From the NCBI RefSeq assembly GCF_007004725.1, contig NZ_ML660162.1, forward strand, positions 124,001 to 188,000: 64,000 nucleotides of DNA, in the 5' to 3' direction. Numbering within the stretch: the stretch's first letter is position 1; each line of letters begins with the position of its first letter. The stretch is from Aliikangiella coralliicola (lineage in GTDB: Bacteria > Pseudomonadota > Gammaproteobacteria > Enterobacterales > Kangiellaceae). Both the position numbers and the translations under genes were made by a program. Positions 45,849 through 55,306 of this stretch are shown here, piece after piece. The notes below the pieces were generated by a model. The model was not told where the DNA came from. It saw nothing but the letters and a program-made list of their open reading frames with translations, and ran no database searches.

Positions 45849-46466
45849 TCACTCACACTTTCGAACAACAACTTTCGACCATTTTACCGAATCTTTACTT
45901 TTCAGAATGCTTGGCTGGTTTTCTAAAATAAGCAAACACTCAAAGTCATTTTCCTGAAACTGCCTCACAGTCAACTCGACATCCGTTGGATATACTCTGG
46001 TTCCCATTCCAGCAGGCCCATTTCTTAGTGAAATAGCGCATTTTCCGCCCTTTTTTACTATGGTAGATAATCGATGGATGGCCTGCTCGCATTCTATTTC
46101 ATCGAGATGATGCCAGACACTATTGATTAAAATAAAGTCAAACTTATCAGACTCGCAAGCTAAACAATCGAGATGAGGTAAGCAATCTTTAAACCACCGC
46201 ACCGGGACATTTTGATAGGTATTTTTGGCCGCATCTAAAAATGCCTGCATAGGTTCAACGGCAGTCACATTAAACCCCATTTCCGCTAGTGCCGATGCGT
46301 TTTGCCCTGCACCAGAACCAATATCTAGAACTCTTGCAGGCTCGGGCGGTAAAAACGGAATAAAGTCCGCACAGGCCTCGATAAAATCGAGTGACTGACT
46401 TGCCTGGATAAAAAGCGGTATAAATCTATCATAACCTTCTGTTCCTGCAACCACGCTATTTCTCAC
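45849..46466 (-). CDS. Class I SAM-dependent methyltransferase
   Basis: The 205-residue protein has the SAM-binding motif VLDIGSGAGQNASALAEMGF, the acidic VEPMQAF, and FILINSVWHHLD, the usual methyltransferase type-11 pattern. The N terminus (GYDRFIPLFIQASQSLDFIE) is typical of small-molecule methylases. The start is uncertain: GTG codons at 46466 and 46454 are possible and no good ribosome site is seen. The substrate is unknown. A GFA-family gene follows on the same strand. Confidence 0.85.
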   Translation of the reverse strand: MRNSVVAGTEGYDRFIPLFIQASQSLDFIEACADFIPFLPPEPARVLDIGSGAGQNASALAEMGFNVTAVEPMQAFLDAAKNTYQNVPVRWFKDCLPHLDCLACESDKFDFILINSVWHHLDEIECEQAIHRLSTIVKKGGKCAISLRNGPAGMGTRVYPTDVELTVRQFQENDFECLLILENQPSILKSKDSVKWSKVVVRKCE

Positions 46467-46515
46467 GTAAGACAGTTAAAAAGATACGATCAAACAAGAT
46501 TATTTAAATACTCTT

Positions 46516-46686
46516 TTAGTCTTTCTTTTTAAAAACACAATGCTTGGCAAAGTCTTTGGCTTCATTAACAGTCCAGTCGCCTTTTGACTTCTTTTTCATA
46601 TCTTCACACCATTCCTTACTGCCGACTTCTGGCGCACAGCCCATAAGGAGGAAAGCGGCGGCGAATATTGCTATTATTAATCTCAT
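46516..46686 (-). CDS. DUF3012 family small lipoprotein
   Basis: This 56-residue lipoprotein has a short signal with lipobox LMGC (Cys17) followed by APEVGSKEWCEDMKKKSKGD and then DWTVNEAKDFAKHC, the signature of the DUF3012 family. Two further cysteines probably form a disulfide in the periplasm. The ATG at 46686 has TTGGAG 6 bases upstream. The function is unknown. Confidence 0.85.
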   Translation of the reverse strand: MRLIIAIFAAAFLLMGCAPEVGSKEWCEDMKKKSKGDWTVNEAKDFAKHCVFKKKD

Positions 46687-46751
46687 CAAAACTCCAAAGG
46701 TTATTTTTATCGTTTCATTGGCAGACTAATTTACTGGGTTAACCCATTTAA

Positions 46752-46871
46752 ATCAACTATGTCAGAACTGAAGTTTGTCTTGATTATGGAGTTTAAGTTA
46801 CCTCTACTACTTCTGGTTACAATGATGAAGAAAAACAATCGCAAAGCCTCAACGCTGGTTTATCGTTATAA
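46752..46871 (+). pseudogene. Possible C-terminal remnant of an outer-membrane beta-barrel gene
   Basis: One frame reads INYVRTEVCLDYGV, a TAA, then VTSTTSGYNDEEKQSQSLN and AGLSL before a final stop. The end looks like the last strands of an outer-membrane barrel, and there is no start or upstream coding. It may be debris of a deleted gene. This is a weak call. Confidence 0.25.
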
Positions 46872-47002
46872 AATATAGAACGGTCCATTTAGGTTTACTG
46901 TCTTTTTCTATTTCGAGTTTTGCCTATAATCGACTACTCATACATCCTTATCAATGATGAAAATAGCCAATTTTTAAGTAGGAATAGCAAACCGAGCTAA
47001 AC
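46872..47002 (+). promoter_or_regulatory. Upstream region of the hydrolase gene
   Basis: TTTACTGTC... and TATAAT (about 46925) occur in this stretch, and TATAAT is a good -10 box candidate, but the -35 is not clear. Nothing else is supported here. Confidence 0.25.
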
Positions 47003-47830
47003 ATGAAAGAACACGACATGAAAGACTACGATAAGCAATTCAATCTGCGTAAGCGGCATCCATTTGGGCGAGTTCAGATGCTAGGCAATGAAATTAGTAG
47101 CATTTTCACCCGACTAAAATTAAGCAACAGCCGGAACTTAAGTTACGGCGATACCGCAGGCCAGAAACTTGATATTTTCCCGTCAACAAAATCGGACTCA
47201 CCGGTTTTTATTTTTATACATGGCGGCTACTTTAGAGCATTAGATAAAAGACAATATAGTTTTCTGGCAAGGCCGCTGGTCAAAGCAGGCTATACTGTAG
47301 TTCTGCTGAACTATGATCTGGTGCCGCACGTGAGCGTTGCACAAATTATCGAGCAGAACATTCGTGCGCTTAATTGGATTTTTCAAAATATTAATCAATT
47401 CAACGGTGACCCGAGACAACTTTTTCTTAGCGGCCATTCTGTTGGCGCTACACTGGTAGCAAAACTTCTTGAACATAATTGGAGCCAGGATATGAAGTCT
47501 TCGTTTCAAGGCGCAATCATGTTAAGCGGCCTTTACGATCTTTCAACCTTGCGCCAATCCTATTTAAATGAATCCCTGAGTTTGTCGGCATCAGATGTCA
47601 AATTAATGAGTCCTGTTAATAACAAACTTATTGCTTCCATACCTTTATTAATAGCCGTGGGAGGAAGCGAAACCGATGAGTTTATTCGACAATCAAAAAC
47701 TTATTCCGAAAAATTGACAAAAGAAGGATACGAAAATCAATTCATGATACTCGAGCGGCAAAACCACTATGAGGTCATTACCGCTATGGGACAACCCAAT
47801 AATGTGTTAATTAAATTTTTATCAAAGTGA
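47003..47830 (+). CDS. Alpha/beta hydrolase, kynurenine-formamidase-like
   Basis: The 275-residue protein has the BNA7/AFMID-type oxyanion motif FIHGGYFRALDK, the nucleophile elbow GHSVGA (Ser), and a late His in RQNHYEV, with an Asp in between, forming the catalytic triad. The HGG(Y/W) motif, DIFPS segment and length fit eukaryotic-type arylformamidases and related carboxylesterases; no kynurenine genes are adjacent, so a different ester or amide substrate is equally possible. The start is uncertain between ATG 47003 and 47018. Confidence 0.78.
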   Translation: MKEHDMKDYDKQFNLRKRHPFGRVQMLGNEISSIFTRLKLSNSRNLSYGDTAGQKLDIFPSTKSDSPVFIFIHGGYFRALDKRQYSFLARPLVKAGYTVVLLNYDLVPHVSVAQIIEQNIRALNWIFQNINQFNGDPRQLFLSGHSVGATLVAKLLEHNWSQDMKSSFQGAIMLSGLYDLSTLRQSYLNESLSLSASDVKLMSPVNNKLIASIPLLIAVGGSETDEFIRQSKTYSEKLTKEGYENQFMILERQNHYEVITAMGQPNNVLIKFLSK

Positions 47831-47945
47831 TCATAGTTTTGCACTAGCATTTCTTTAGAGGACTATATGTCCGCCTAAAGAAATGCTTTTCTTATTGCCT
47901 GGAAACACCGAGTTGAAGCAATAACTCATTTTGTGTTTTATTTAT

Positions 47946-48344
47946 TCATTTTGCTTGCAATAACTCTGCGCCATAAGAATTATCGATTGCACAACGCCAT
48001 TTTCCATCGCTATCTCTGACATATACATAAACGGATTCACGTTCTGTTGAGAATTTTGAATCAAGCTTAAGTTGTGATTTCACAAAGGTTTTCGCGTGTA
48101 CTAACGCCACATTACCAGCTTCAATGATCTGCACGTCTCCTTGCGATACCTCTAAACTACCATTGAAGTATTTAGAAATTTCTTTATGCGCTTCAGCAAT
48201 TGCTGTTCGACCGCTTGCCACAAGGCCAGGCTTAACGACCAAAGCAGCATCTTCGGTATAAAAATTTGGGATATTATCAAAATCTTTATTGTTGATAGCC
48301 TTATCGGCAGCAAAGATTTCTTGCTTTATTGGATGATCTTTCAT
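47946..48344 (-). CDS. YybH-like NTF2/SnoaL family protein
   Basis: The 132-residue protein has the NTF2-like pattern of the DUF4440/YybH group: AADKAINNKDFDNIPNFYTEDAALVVKPG, then AIAEAHKEISKYF, and the beta sheet ending WRCAIDNSYG. It is probably a small cytoplasmic ligand-binding protein or enzyme. An AAGGAGG lies 5 bases before the ATG, an excellent ribosome site. It is a single gene. Confidence 0.82.
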   Translation of the reverse strand: MKDHPIKQEIFAADKAINNKDFDNIPNFYTEDAALVVKPGLVASGRTAIAEAHKEISKYFNGSLEVSQGDVQIIEAGNVALVHAKTFVKSQLKLDSKFSTERESVYVYVRDSDGKWRCAIDNSYGAELLQAK

Positions 48345-48385
48345 ATTGCCTCCTTTGTTTTAAAAAGCCCAGGAAGCAGAAATAA

Positions 48386-48412
48386 AAAACCCGCCTCCAG
48401 GGCGGGTTTTCT
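48386..48412 (-). terminator. GC-rich terminator
   Basis: CCCGCC (48390-48395), loop TCCAG, GGCGGG (48401-48406), flanked by A and T runs. On the minus strand it is followed by TTTTTTAT, so it ends the transcript of the gene starting at 49200. Confidence 0.85.
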
Positions 48413-48597
48413 AAATTAAATAAGCACTAGCAAACCCACCATTCATTTTGAATGATGATAATAATTTGCTGTGATTGAGTTTGTTTCGAGTTCATAAGAC
48501 AATATTGAAAGATCAATCTAAATAAGTCAACAAAAAAGACCGCTTAATAATAAATAATATGGGTTACTTAATTTATCTTTTGAGAAAAATCAACAGA

Positions 48598-49200
48598 CTA
48601 ATCCGAGCAGACTTTTACCTCCTCAACTATCCCAACACCTTCGCTGATATAACAACTATCCAATAACGAACAATAGCAAGAAGACACTTTCAACTTAAAC
48701 CGCTCCTCATTTAATTTTTTCCAAAGTTCGGTGTTAGATTCATTATGGCGCATCGAAAAAATTTCTATCTTATCATTAATGGGTAAAATCACATTTGATA
48801 CTGAAGAGGTCATTATTTGCGCTTCAACCGGCACTTTGGGACGGTTTTCATCTGACGCATATTTTTCCAACTCCGCCAAGCAACATGCTCTTAAGAATTC
48901 CCAGATCGTTTGATAATCATTACCTTCATACCTGAACTTGGCTTGTTTGAGAATCGCCGGACCAACGCCATGATTACTGAGATTTAAACTCAGAACACTT
49001 TGCTCAATATTAGGGTCATAGTTACTTGATGAATACTGAATCAGTGGATAGGTCATCGCCTTAACTTGCTGCTCCGCCGATTTAGCCTGCAAGTAGGTTG
49101 CGTAAAACGAAGCAATAGAAATCAGTATTGCACAGACTGCGATAATAAAGTTCATCTTGTTCGATGCCAGAGATTGCTCATCTGAAATGTCATGCTCCAT
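48598..49200 (-). CDS. Hypothetical protein with one membrane anchor
   Basis: The 200-residue protein has one N-terminal membrane segment (about 16-37) and a soluble domain with several cysteines (CC in LRACCLAE and CYCSLLDSC near the C terminus). ATG 49200 is preferred because GAGGTGA lies 5 bases upstream. The family is not recognised. It has the same overall shape as the protein at 27638, but I see no clear sequence kinship. Confidence 0.62.
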   Translation of the reverse strand: MEHDISDEQSLASNKMNFIIAVCAILISIASFYATYLQAKSAEQQVKAMTYPLIQYSSSNYDPNIEQSVLSLNLSNHGVGPAILKQAKFRYEGNDYQTIWEFLRACCLAELEKYASDENRPKVPVEAQIMTSSVSNVILPINDKIEIFSMRHNESNTELWKKLNEERFKLKVSSCYCSLLDSCYISEGVGIVEEVKVCSD

Positions 49201-49451
49201 TATTTCACCTCGTTTCAATGAAAATGAATGTTAAAAATACTCAGCCTATAGCCAATATCCCACCAATTCAGCTGACCTTAACTGAGAACCCCACAACGAC
49301 CTTAATATTAAGTCATGCCGGATTTATCTTCAAATTGGTCAAAATCACTATCTTATATCTTGAAAAAATGAATGTTTTAAAAGCAACGACAACTTTTTCA
49401 CATTTCCCCAGTTAAGGTACTAATTACACAAAATTGACTGGAGTAAGATCT

Positions 49452-51851
49452 TTGTTTGAAGGTAATCATTTAACACACTCGATTCATCGTCTGTGGATAA
49501 TACTGGCACTACTCTTTCCCTTTCACGTAGCAGCCGCGAGTGGCGATATTTTCATTACTGTCACCGGAGAAGATAGTCGTCCGCTAAGCGGCGTTTCTAT
49601 TACCATTGAGTCGCGCAGCGGTGAAGTACATATCGCCAATACCGACACCAGCGGAACCGCATCAGTGAGTGGTTTAAATCCAGGTCTTTTTAAAATTACT
49701 GCGACACGCAAAGGATTTTATAAGGTCGTGGAGCCAAGCTTAAGAGTCATTCGAGACAGGATAAATCCGTTAGAATTACAAATGCGAACTGCTGATAATA
49801 CTGAAAACGTTTTAGTCATTGTCGCAGATGCCCTCAAAAGTGAACCTGACGGTCCCGTTAGCGCGACCTACCTGAAAGGAGAGCGATTGCGTACAGCCGC
49901 AGGCAGTGGAGCCGATGTACTGCGAGCCCTCGACGGCGTTCCCGGATTAATATCAACCGGGGATTTTGCAAACTTTACAGTGAGGGGACGCGGCCCACGA
50001 GATAACCTGATTTTAGTTGATGGAATTCCCTACGATAAAGTTGTGCATTTCGATGAAAATGTGGGCGAGCAAGAAGACATTAACGGCGGTGGGCGCTTTT
50101 CCATTTTCGCCCCAAGTTTGATATCCGGCGCAGAATTTTCACCAGGCGGATGGAGTGCCAGGTATGGCGGGCGCAACGGCTCTTTACTAAAATTAGATCT
50201 CGCAAAGGGCGCGCCGAGTCCTTCAGCCAGCTTACGCGTCGATATCGCTGGATTAGAGTTTATTTACGATGGTCCGAGCGGCATCCAGGAAGACACCTCT
50301 CTCATTTTCACCGCACGCCAGTTCGATTTCGGCAGAGTATTTGATCTCATTGATGAAAAAGATATTGGCAATCCAGTTATGACAGATGTGATTTTAAAGA
50401 CTCATACCAATATTGATATTGATAACACTTTGGAGTTTTTACTTTTACATACACCGGAAACCGATGAACGCAATGTTTCCCATGTGCTTGCGTCTGAAAA
50501 CTTTGAGTCCAGGGAATTACTAGACACCGAGCAAAAGAGCAACCTGCTGGGAATAAACTGGACACACCTATTCGGCGATGACGGTCAATGGGAAAACCGA
50601 TTCTATATGCGTCGTACTGACAAAACCAGTCAAGAGGGCGAAGCTTTTCCCAACTCGATGCCAATCGTTTTACCAGAGGATCAAGTTCCAGTAAGGAAAA
50701 ATATATTAACTCAAAGGGAAGATGAAAAAGAAATTGGTTGGCTTAGTAACCTGACTTTTAGTAATCAGTTTGGGAAATTTTCAGCGGGATTATCTGTCAG
50801 CGAACTTGATCTTGATTTTTCCAGAACTCTGGCTGATGACTGGTATCGGTATGAATATAATACTACTGACTTTCGTGCTGATCCTTCCCAACGCTATCTT
50901 GTGCTAACGCCAGCGGATACTAATGCGGTGCTACTACGCAAAGAGATAGAGTATGCCATTTATTCTGAGCAGGTTTTTGAAGTGGGAGATTGGAATTTTC
51001 GCGCAGGTCTACGATACGAATACGATGGCTTTTCAGATGACAGCTATATCTCTCCAAGACTCGCAATAAACTATCATTATTCTCCACTCACACGCTTCTC
51101 TCTCACCGCGGGTACCTTTTATCAGTCACCACGTTTTTTGGAACGGGCTGCTGACTCTATGAATAATAACTTAAAAAACGAGAGAGTGAATCATATCAGC
51201 GCAGGCTTCAACTACCGGTTGAATAAAGACTGGGATCTATTAGCAGAAATTTACTACCAACAATTAGATGATCTTGTCACTTCACCAGATGTGGTAACTG
51301 GAGAAACTGGAAATAATGGTGAAGGAACATCGAAGGGGTTCGATATTGTCGTCAATCGTCGATTCAACGAAAGTTGGTCAGCCAATGCCGTTTATTCATA
51401 CAACAATGCCACGTTAGACGACAGGGATGGTAATGGCGAATATGATGCAGATTTTAATTATGAGCATTTTTTTACCGTCGGCGCAAACTGGGAAATTGAT
51501 GATCGGTGGCATTTCGGGTTTCGCTGGAAATATGCGACGGGTCGCCCACGAGACGATTTTGCTATTTATCAGGATGTACTGGCATCGGTAGGCGGGCCCC
51601 TCAGGTATTCGCAAGAATTTACCACAAACAATACTTTACGCTGGGATGATTTTCATACCTTAAATGCCCGTCTGGATTATCGCCGTCCTTTCGACTCCTT
51701 CGACTTCATAGCGTTTATTGATGTGTTAAATGTCTATGGTTCATCAGCAACCGATGAGCGAGAATTTAACCCGATAACCGGAGAATTAAAAGAAGAGGAA
51801 GGCGAAACTATTCCTATCATTGGGATCCGTTTTGAGAAAACCTGGAATTAA
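49452..51851 (+). CDS. TonB-dependent outer-membrane receptor with carboxypeptidase-like N-terminal domain
   Basis: The product, 799 residues from the TTG at 49452 (GGAG 8 bases upstream), has a signal peptide ending VAAA, a carboxypeptidase-regulatory-like beta domain (about 30-110, ending LELQMRT), a plug domain with LRALDGVPGLISTGDFANFTVRGRGPRDNLILVDGIPYD in parts, and a 22-strand-type barrel to the end. The family takes up siderophores, cobalamin, sugars or peptides with TonB energy. It lacks an N-terminal signalling domain for sigma factors. The ligand is unknown and no adjacent uptake genes are present. Confidence 0.88.
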   Translation: MFEGNHLTHSIHRLWIILALLFPFHVAAASGDIFITVTGEDSRPLSGVSITIESRSGEVHIANTDTSGTASVSGLNPGLFKITATRKGFYKVVEPSLRVIRDRINPLELQMRTADNTENVLVIVADALKSEPDGPVSATYLKGERLRTAAGSGADVLRALDGVPGLISTGDFANFTVRGRGPRDNLILVDGIPYDKVVHFDENVGEQEDINGGGRFSIFAPSLISGAEFSPGGWSARYGGRNGSLLKLDLAKGAPSPSASLRVDIAGLEFIYDGPSGIQEDTSLIFTARQFDFGRVFDLIDEKDIGNPVMTDVILKTHTNIDIDNTLEFLLLHTPETDERNVSHVLASENFESRELLDTEQKSNLLGINWTHLFGDDGQWENRFYMRRTDKTSQEGEAFPNSMPIVLPEDQVPVRKNILTQREDEKEIGWLSNLTFSNQFGKFSAGLSVSELDLDFSRTLADDWYRYEYNTTDFRADPSQRYLVLTPADTNAVLLRKEIEYAIYSEQVFEVGDWNFRAGLRYEYDGFSDDSYISPRLAINYHYSPLTRFSLTAGTFYQSPRFLERAADSMNNNLKNERVNHISAGFNYRLNKDWDLLAEIYYQQLDDLVTSPDVVTGETGNNGEGTSKGFDIVVNRRFNESWSANAVYSYNNATLDDRDGNGEYDADFNYEHFFTVGANWEIDDRWHFGFRWKYATGRPRDDFAIYQDVLASVGGPLRYSQEFTTNNTLRWDDFHTLNARLDYRRPFDSFDFIAFIDVLNVYGSSATDEREFNPITGELKEEEGETIPIIGIRFEKTWN

Positions 51852-51874
51852 CTTTAAAGAGGATAGATCAGTAC

Positions 51875-51905
51875 AGTCGGCAAGCTTTTACTAAGCTCGC
51901 CGACT
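51875..51905. terminator. Hairpin between convergent genes
   Basis: AGTCGGC (51875-51881) and GCCGACT (51899-51905) form a 7-bp stem with an inner AAGCTT/AAGCT pairing, between the receptor gene and the convergent YcaQ-like gene. No T run; moderate. Confidence 0.55.
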
Positions 51906-51928
51906 TGGTGTCTAAGGTATTTTTCCAG

Positions 51929-53122
51929 TTATATCATTGCGGAACTTAATACCTTTCTAAACATAGTCGTCAACTTTTTCGGACTGACGCTTGAGACAAT
52001 AATCGACTGGCAATTATTGAGTTTAGCAAAGCGATAAACTACCTTGGAAAAATTCGATATAAAATGATCCATTTCTATTTTTGTCTGCTCAAGGTGTAAA
52101 TGGATCAATTCAAAGTCACCAGTTTTACGATGCGCCTTGCAATCCACCCTGCCGATCATTCTATCTTTATAGAGAATGGGCAAACAGAAATAGCCAAACT
52201 TACGCTTCTCTTTAGGAGTGTAACACTCAAGCTTATAATCAAATCCAAACAACTGTTGAACTCTATCGCGATGAATAATGGCATTATCAAATGGTGATAA
52301 AATTCGAATGTTTGTGGGTGGCGATTTTACCCTGGCGTCAAGAGCCTTCTGAGTAATAAAGATTGGCGGCATGGCTTCTATGGTCTGCTCTATTAAATCC
52401 CCTTGTTCGATTTTTTGCTGTAACACAGCTTTAAGTGCTTTTACTAATTTTTCTCCTGGCCTTAAATGTGTGAGTTGTTTAAGCGTGGTAAATCCATTTG
52501 CCCTGATCGAAAGGTTAATTAAATATTCGGAAAATTCCAGCAGAGACGGCTCATTGGTATCCGTATTGTCAGGTAAAACTCTTTCTGTGAGATCATAAAC
52601 TTTTTCCATACCGAAACGATCCGTTATCATTAAATCGCCTTGCAGGAAGAGTCTTTCCAACGCACGCTTTGCCGGTTTCCAATTCCACCATTTTGCATCA
52701 CCTTTTTTCGCTGATTCAAAATCTCTGGCTTTGAGCGGTCCATCGATTCGAATTCGATCAAGAACATGTTGCATATATTTAGGTTCTGCCCTGGGACAAA
52801 AGGAAGACTCGCCACGCCTTACCGCTGACATCAGTGGTAAGGCAAATCGATAATCATTCATCGGTAAGTAAGAAGCTGCGTGAAACCAATATTCAAATGC
52901 ACTTCGTTCTTGTACTAATTGGCGAAGGAAACTGGGCTGATAATCGGGAATGCGAGTCCAAAGCGTGTGATGATGCGCGCGCTCAACAACAGATAGTGTA
53001 TCTATTTGAATATACCCTAAATGCTCCAGTGCACGTTGAGTCGCTTCGCGCCCTTTTCCAAATGGACGCACTTTGGTAAGCCCCTGGTGCTGTAATGCAA
53101 TAAGGCGCAACCTTTGACGCAT
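51929..53122 (-). CDS. YcaQ-family winged-helix DNA glycosylase
   Basis: The 397-residue protein follows the YcaQ/AlkX family, a helix-turn-helix-42 fold that unhooks interstrand crosslinks. The catalytic QxD motif is visible as YIQIDTLSVVERAHHHTLW (Q39 and D41), with YWFHAASYLPM and SPFDNAIIHRDRVQQLFGFDYKLE later. Length matches. Roles in DNA crosslink repair are known from E. coli YcaQ and inferred here. The P19-like gene lies upstream on the same strand with a 207-base gap. Confidence 0.9.
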   Translation of the reverse strand: MRQRLRLIALQHQGLTKVRPFGKGREATQRALEHLGYIQIDTLSVVERAHHHTLWTRIPDYQPSFLRQLVQERSAFEYWFHAASYLPMNDYRFALPLMSAVRRGESSFCPRAEPKYMQHVLDRIRIDGPLKARDFESAKKGDAKWWNWKPAKRALERLFLQGDLMITDRFGMEKVYDLTERVLPDNTDTNEPSLLEFSEYLINLSIRANGFTTLKQLTHLRPGEKLVKALKAVLQQKIEQGDLIEQTIEAMPPIFITQKALDARVKSPPTNIRILSPFDNAIIHRDRVQQLFGFDYKLECYTPKEKRKFGYFCLPILYKDRMIGRVDCKAHRKTGDFELIHLHLEQTKIEMDHFISNFSKVVYRFAKLNNCQSIIVSSVSPKKLTTMFRKVLSSAMI

Positions 53123-53329
53123 AAGATAAACTCAGTTCTAGAGTGAAAAAGTTATCTTAACTTAATGTCAATCCATAACACAGTACTCATTGTTCACTCT
53201 TGAGCCATCTTGTTCCACAAATCCTATATTGTGGACTTGAATCGAGCGAGTAAGGTTGTCGCTCGAACAAGTTCCGACTACCCGGTAGAATTCTCTGATC
53301 TAGTTCGACTCGCCATAGGCAGGTCGCGA

Positions 53330-53893
53330 TTACCGTCGCGACGCCTTGGCAATTTTTTCAAAGTCGAGATCTTGATAAGTAAACTTTTGCTTCTTCATAA
53401 AATAAGCCTGGTGCCCATCTACCCAATCTTTATGCAAGGATACATCACTAATTTCCGGCGGATCGACATAAAAAGTGACAGTGTATTTGTCATCTTGCTT
53501 TCCGGGCAAACTCATGTTTCGGGCGTAATGAAAATTATCAATGAGATTTATGTGCGGCGTTAGAGTGACAAATGTTGTTTCTTTAGTGCGCTGATTGATG
53601 ACTTCAGCATTAATTTTTAGATAAGGAATAAAACCGCCTCTTGGCGTACCTTTAGGAACCTCTCCTTTAGCCGACCAGTTAACTCGGGCTTCGATATGAA
53701 CATCAGTTTTGCCTTCGGCCAAATTTTGAGACAGCGGCATGACATGATCTTTTATTGCTCCCTCAAAGATAAAATCGATGCCAGGCTTGACGTAGCTTTC
53801 ACCAATGATCATTTCCAGTGCTTGCACACTGTTAGTTATGCCAATGTTAATAGCGCCTAGAATGAGCAAACTCTTTATTAATAATCGTTTCAT
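53330..53893 (-). CDS. P19/Tp34-like periplasmic iron-transport protein
   Basis: The 187-residue protein has a signal peptide and the P19/FetP family fold, recognisable in KTDVHIEARVNW, RGGFIPYLKINAEVINQRTKE, THINLIDNFHYARNM-like middle (TPHINL, FHYARNMSLPG) and YTVTFYVDPPEISDV. P19 of Campylobacter and FetP bind copper and deliver iron for uptake in the periplasm, normally beside an FTR1-type permease or the FetMP pair. No such partner is in this window. Assignment by pattern is good; function is inferred. Confidence 0.8.
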   Translation of the reverse strand: MKRLLIKSLLILGAINIGITNSVQALEMIIGESYVKPGIDFIFEGAIKDHVMPLSQNLAEGKTDVHIEARVNWSAKGEVPKGTPRGGFIPYLKINAEVINQRTKETTFVTLTPHINLIDNFHYARNMSLPGKQDDKYTVTFYVDPPEISDVSLHKDWVDGHQAYFMKKQKFTYQDLDFEKIAKASRR

Positions 53894-54084
53894 AGGTCTC
53901 TACCTGATCAAAAATAACTATTAGCGATTATACCTATCACATTCTCACTTGCAAATGATAATTATTCTTGTTTTATGACTGGAGTGTCTGCCAGTTAACT
54001 GAGAATCCATTAACTTTTAGTTTTTGCTATGTCTCGGTAGTTTGAAATATTTTCGTTTCATCTTTGTATGTATCGCACCCATTC

Positions 54085-54116
54085 AAAAATTCAGGCCTAC
54101 TATTGCCTGAATTTTT
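54085..54116. terminator. Bidirectional rho-independent terminator
   Basis: AAAAATTCAGGC (54085-54096), loop CTACTATT, GCCTGAATTTTT (54105-54116): a perfect 12-bp stem with A and T tracts. It ends the deaminase/cyclodeaminase operon on the minus strand. Confidence 0.9.
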
Positions 54117-54148
54117 TTAGATAGGCTGCCTTTTAGTTTTCTGAGAGG

Positions 54149-55288
54149 CTAAATATTGACGTAATTAGCAGCAGCCCATTTCTTCAAGGAATTAATGTAA
54201 GCCTTTTTTTCTTCATCTGGTAGCCATGCGGCTTTAAATGCATGCAACATCAAACGAACCATATCTCTTTTCGAAAACTTTCCGGCTTGCTGAAAATTAA
54301 GCATGAGATTAGTCAGGTATCCACTATCAAATTCTCCCGGATCGTCAGAGTGAAGACTTATGCATACACCGTGTTGAAATAGAAAGCGAATCCGTGGAAT
54401 ATCTTGTGGCTCAGGGTCACTCCCACGCTGAACGGGAGAAGCAGTTAAACATAGGTCCCGGCGTCTTATTTCAGCAACTAAATCGATATCTTCAGCCGCA
54501 TTCAAACTATGATCCAACCGATCTACCTTGAGAATATCCATTGCTTCACGAATGTGACCAGTTGAATTCTTTTCATCAACATCGTTGTGAATTGTTAAAA
54601 AATATCCATCTTTTTTTGCCTGTGCATAGACATCTTTGAATTTAGAAGGCGGATTACCTTCTTCCGGTCCAGAATCAATTCCAAGTCCTAACAAATACTT
54701 CTTGTAGGGCTTCGCGTTAGACATCATTTCAACAGCACTATCAACACTACGCTCGCGGTTAATAGAAATAATAAGGTTGAGCTTCACACCAAAAGCTTTC
54801 TGGCCTGCTTCTCTACCTGCAAGAATTCCTTTCATCATGCTATCAAAATCAATTCCTCTAGAAGTGTGGGCCTGAGGATCAAAAAACATTTCCACATAGA
54901 CGATATTATTTTCTTTGCATTTTTCCATGAAGTCATAAACAGTTGTTAAAAAATCTTTTTCTGTCTGCAATACCGTAATCTGTTTATTATGATGGCTAAG
55001 AAATCCGGTTAATCCCGGCACTCGACTTGATAAAGATTGTCTTACTTCATCAGCAGTTTTGAAAAAGTTAAATTTATTGCGATTGGCCAGCTTTGCTACA
55101 GTTTCAGGGCTCATGGTTCCTTCGAGGTGAATATGTAATTCAGCTTTCGGCATCTCACCGATAAAAACTTGCATTTTCTCACGGCTCATTCCGTCGAGAT
55201 TGCTAGCAAAACTATTAAAGGAAAACAGTTGGAAGGAAAACAGAACAATAATAATTGCAAGCAAACGATTATAAAATTTTGTTGTCAT
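54149..55288 (-). CDS. Exported adenine/adenosine-deaminase-like protein with altered HAGE motif
   Basis: The 379-residue protein has a signal peptide (ending SFAS) and an amidohydrolase barrel closest to adenine deaminases: AELHIHLEG (H52, H54), YVEMFFDPQAHTSRGI, GLGIDSGPEEGNPPSKF and LHSDDPGEFDSGYLTN (D315, D316). The expected HAGE, whose Glu is the catalytic acid, reads HNDVDE (H234, then Asn, Asp, Val), and RIDHG reads RLDHS. So metal ligands are kept but the acid is missing at its usual place. The substrate may differ, or the protein may be inactive. It is in an operon with an ornithine-cyclodeaminase-family gene 18 bases upstream. Confidence 0.8.
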   Translation of the reverse strand: MTTKFYNRLLAIIIVLFSFQLFSFNSFASNLDGMSREKMQVFIGEMPKAELHIHLEGTMSPETVAKLANRNKFNFFKTADEVRQSLSSRVPGLTGFLSHHNKQITVLQTEKDFLTTVYDFMEKCKENNIVYVEMFFDPQAHTSRGIDFDSMMKGILAGREAGQKAFGVKLNLIISINRERSVDSAVEMMSNAKPYKKYLLGLGIDSGPEEGNPPSKFKDVYAQAKKDGYFLTIHNDVDEKNSTGHIREAMDILKVDRLDHSLNAAEDIDLVAEIRRRDLCLTASPVQRGSDPEPQDIPRIRFLFQHGVCISLHSDDPGEFDSGYLTNLMLNFQQAGKFSKRDMVRLMLHAFKAAWLPDEEKKAYINSLKKWAAANYVNI

Positions 55289-55306
55289 TTCTAGAGTCCT
55301 TTTATT

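Noticed and set aside
52834-53079. Plus-strand open frame inside the YcaQ-like gene
   Set aside because: The minus-strand gene carries the conserved QxD motif; the plus frame is a shadow.
53323-53341. GTCGCGA/TCGCGAC hairpin at the end of the P19-like gene
   Set aside because: It overlaps the last codons and has no T run on either strand, so I do not call it a terminator.
53210-53563. Open frame on the plus strand over the P19-like gene
   Set aside because: It is antisense to a gene with a clear family match and has no ribosome site.
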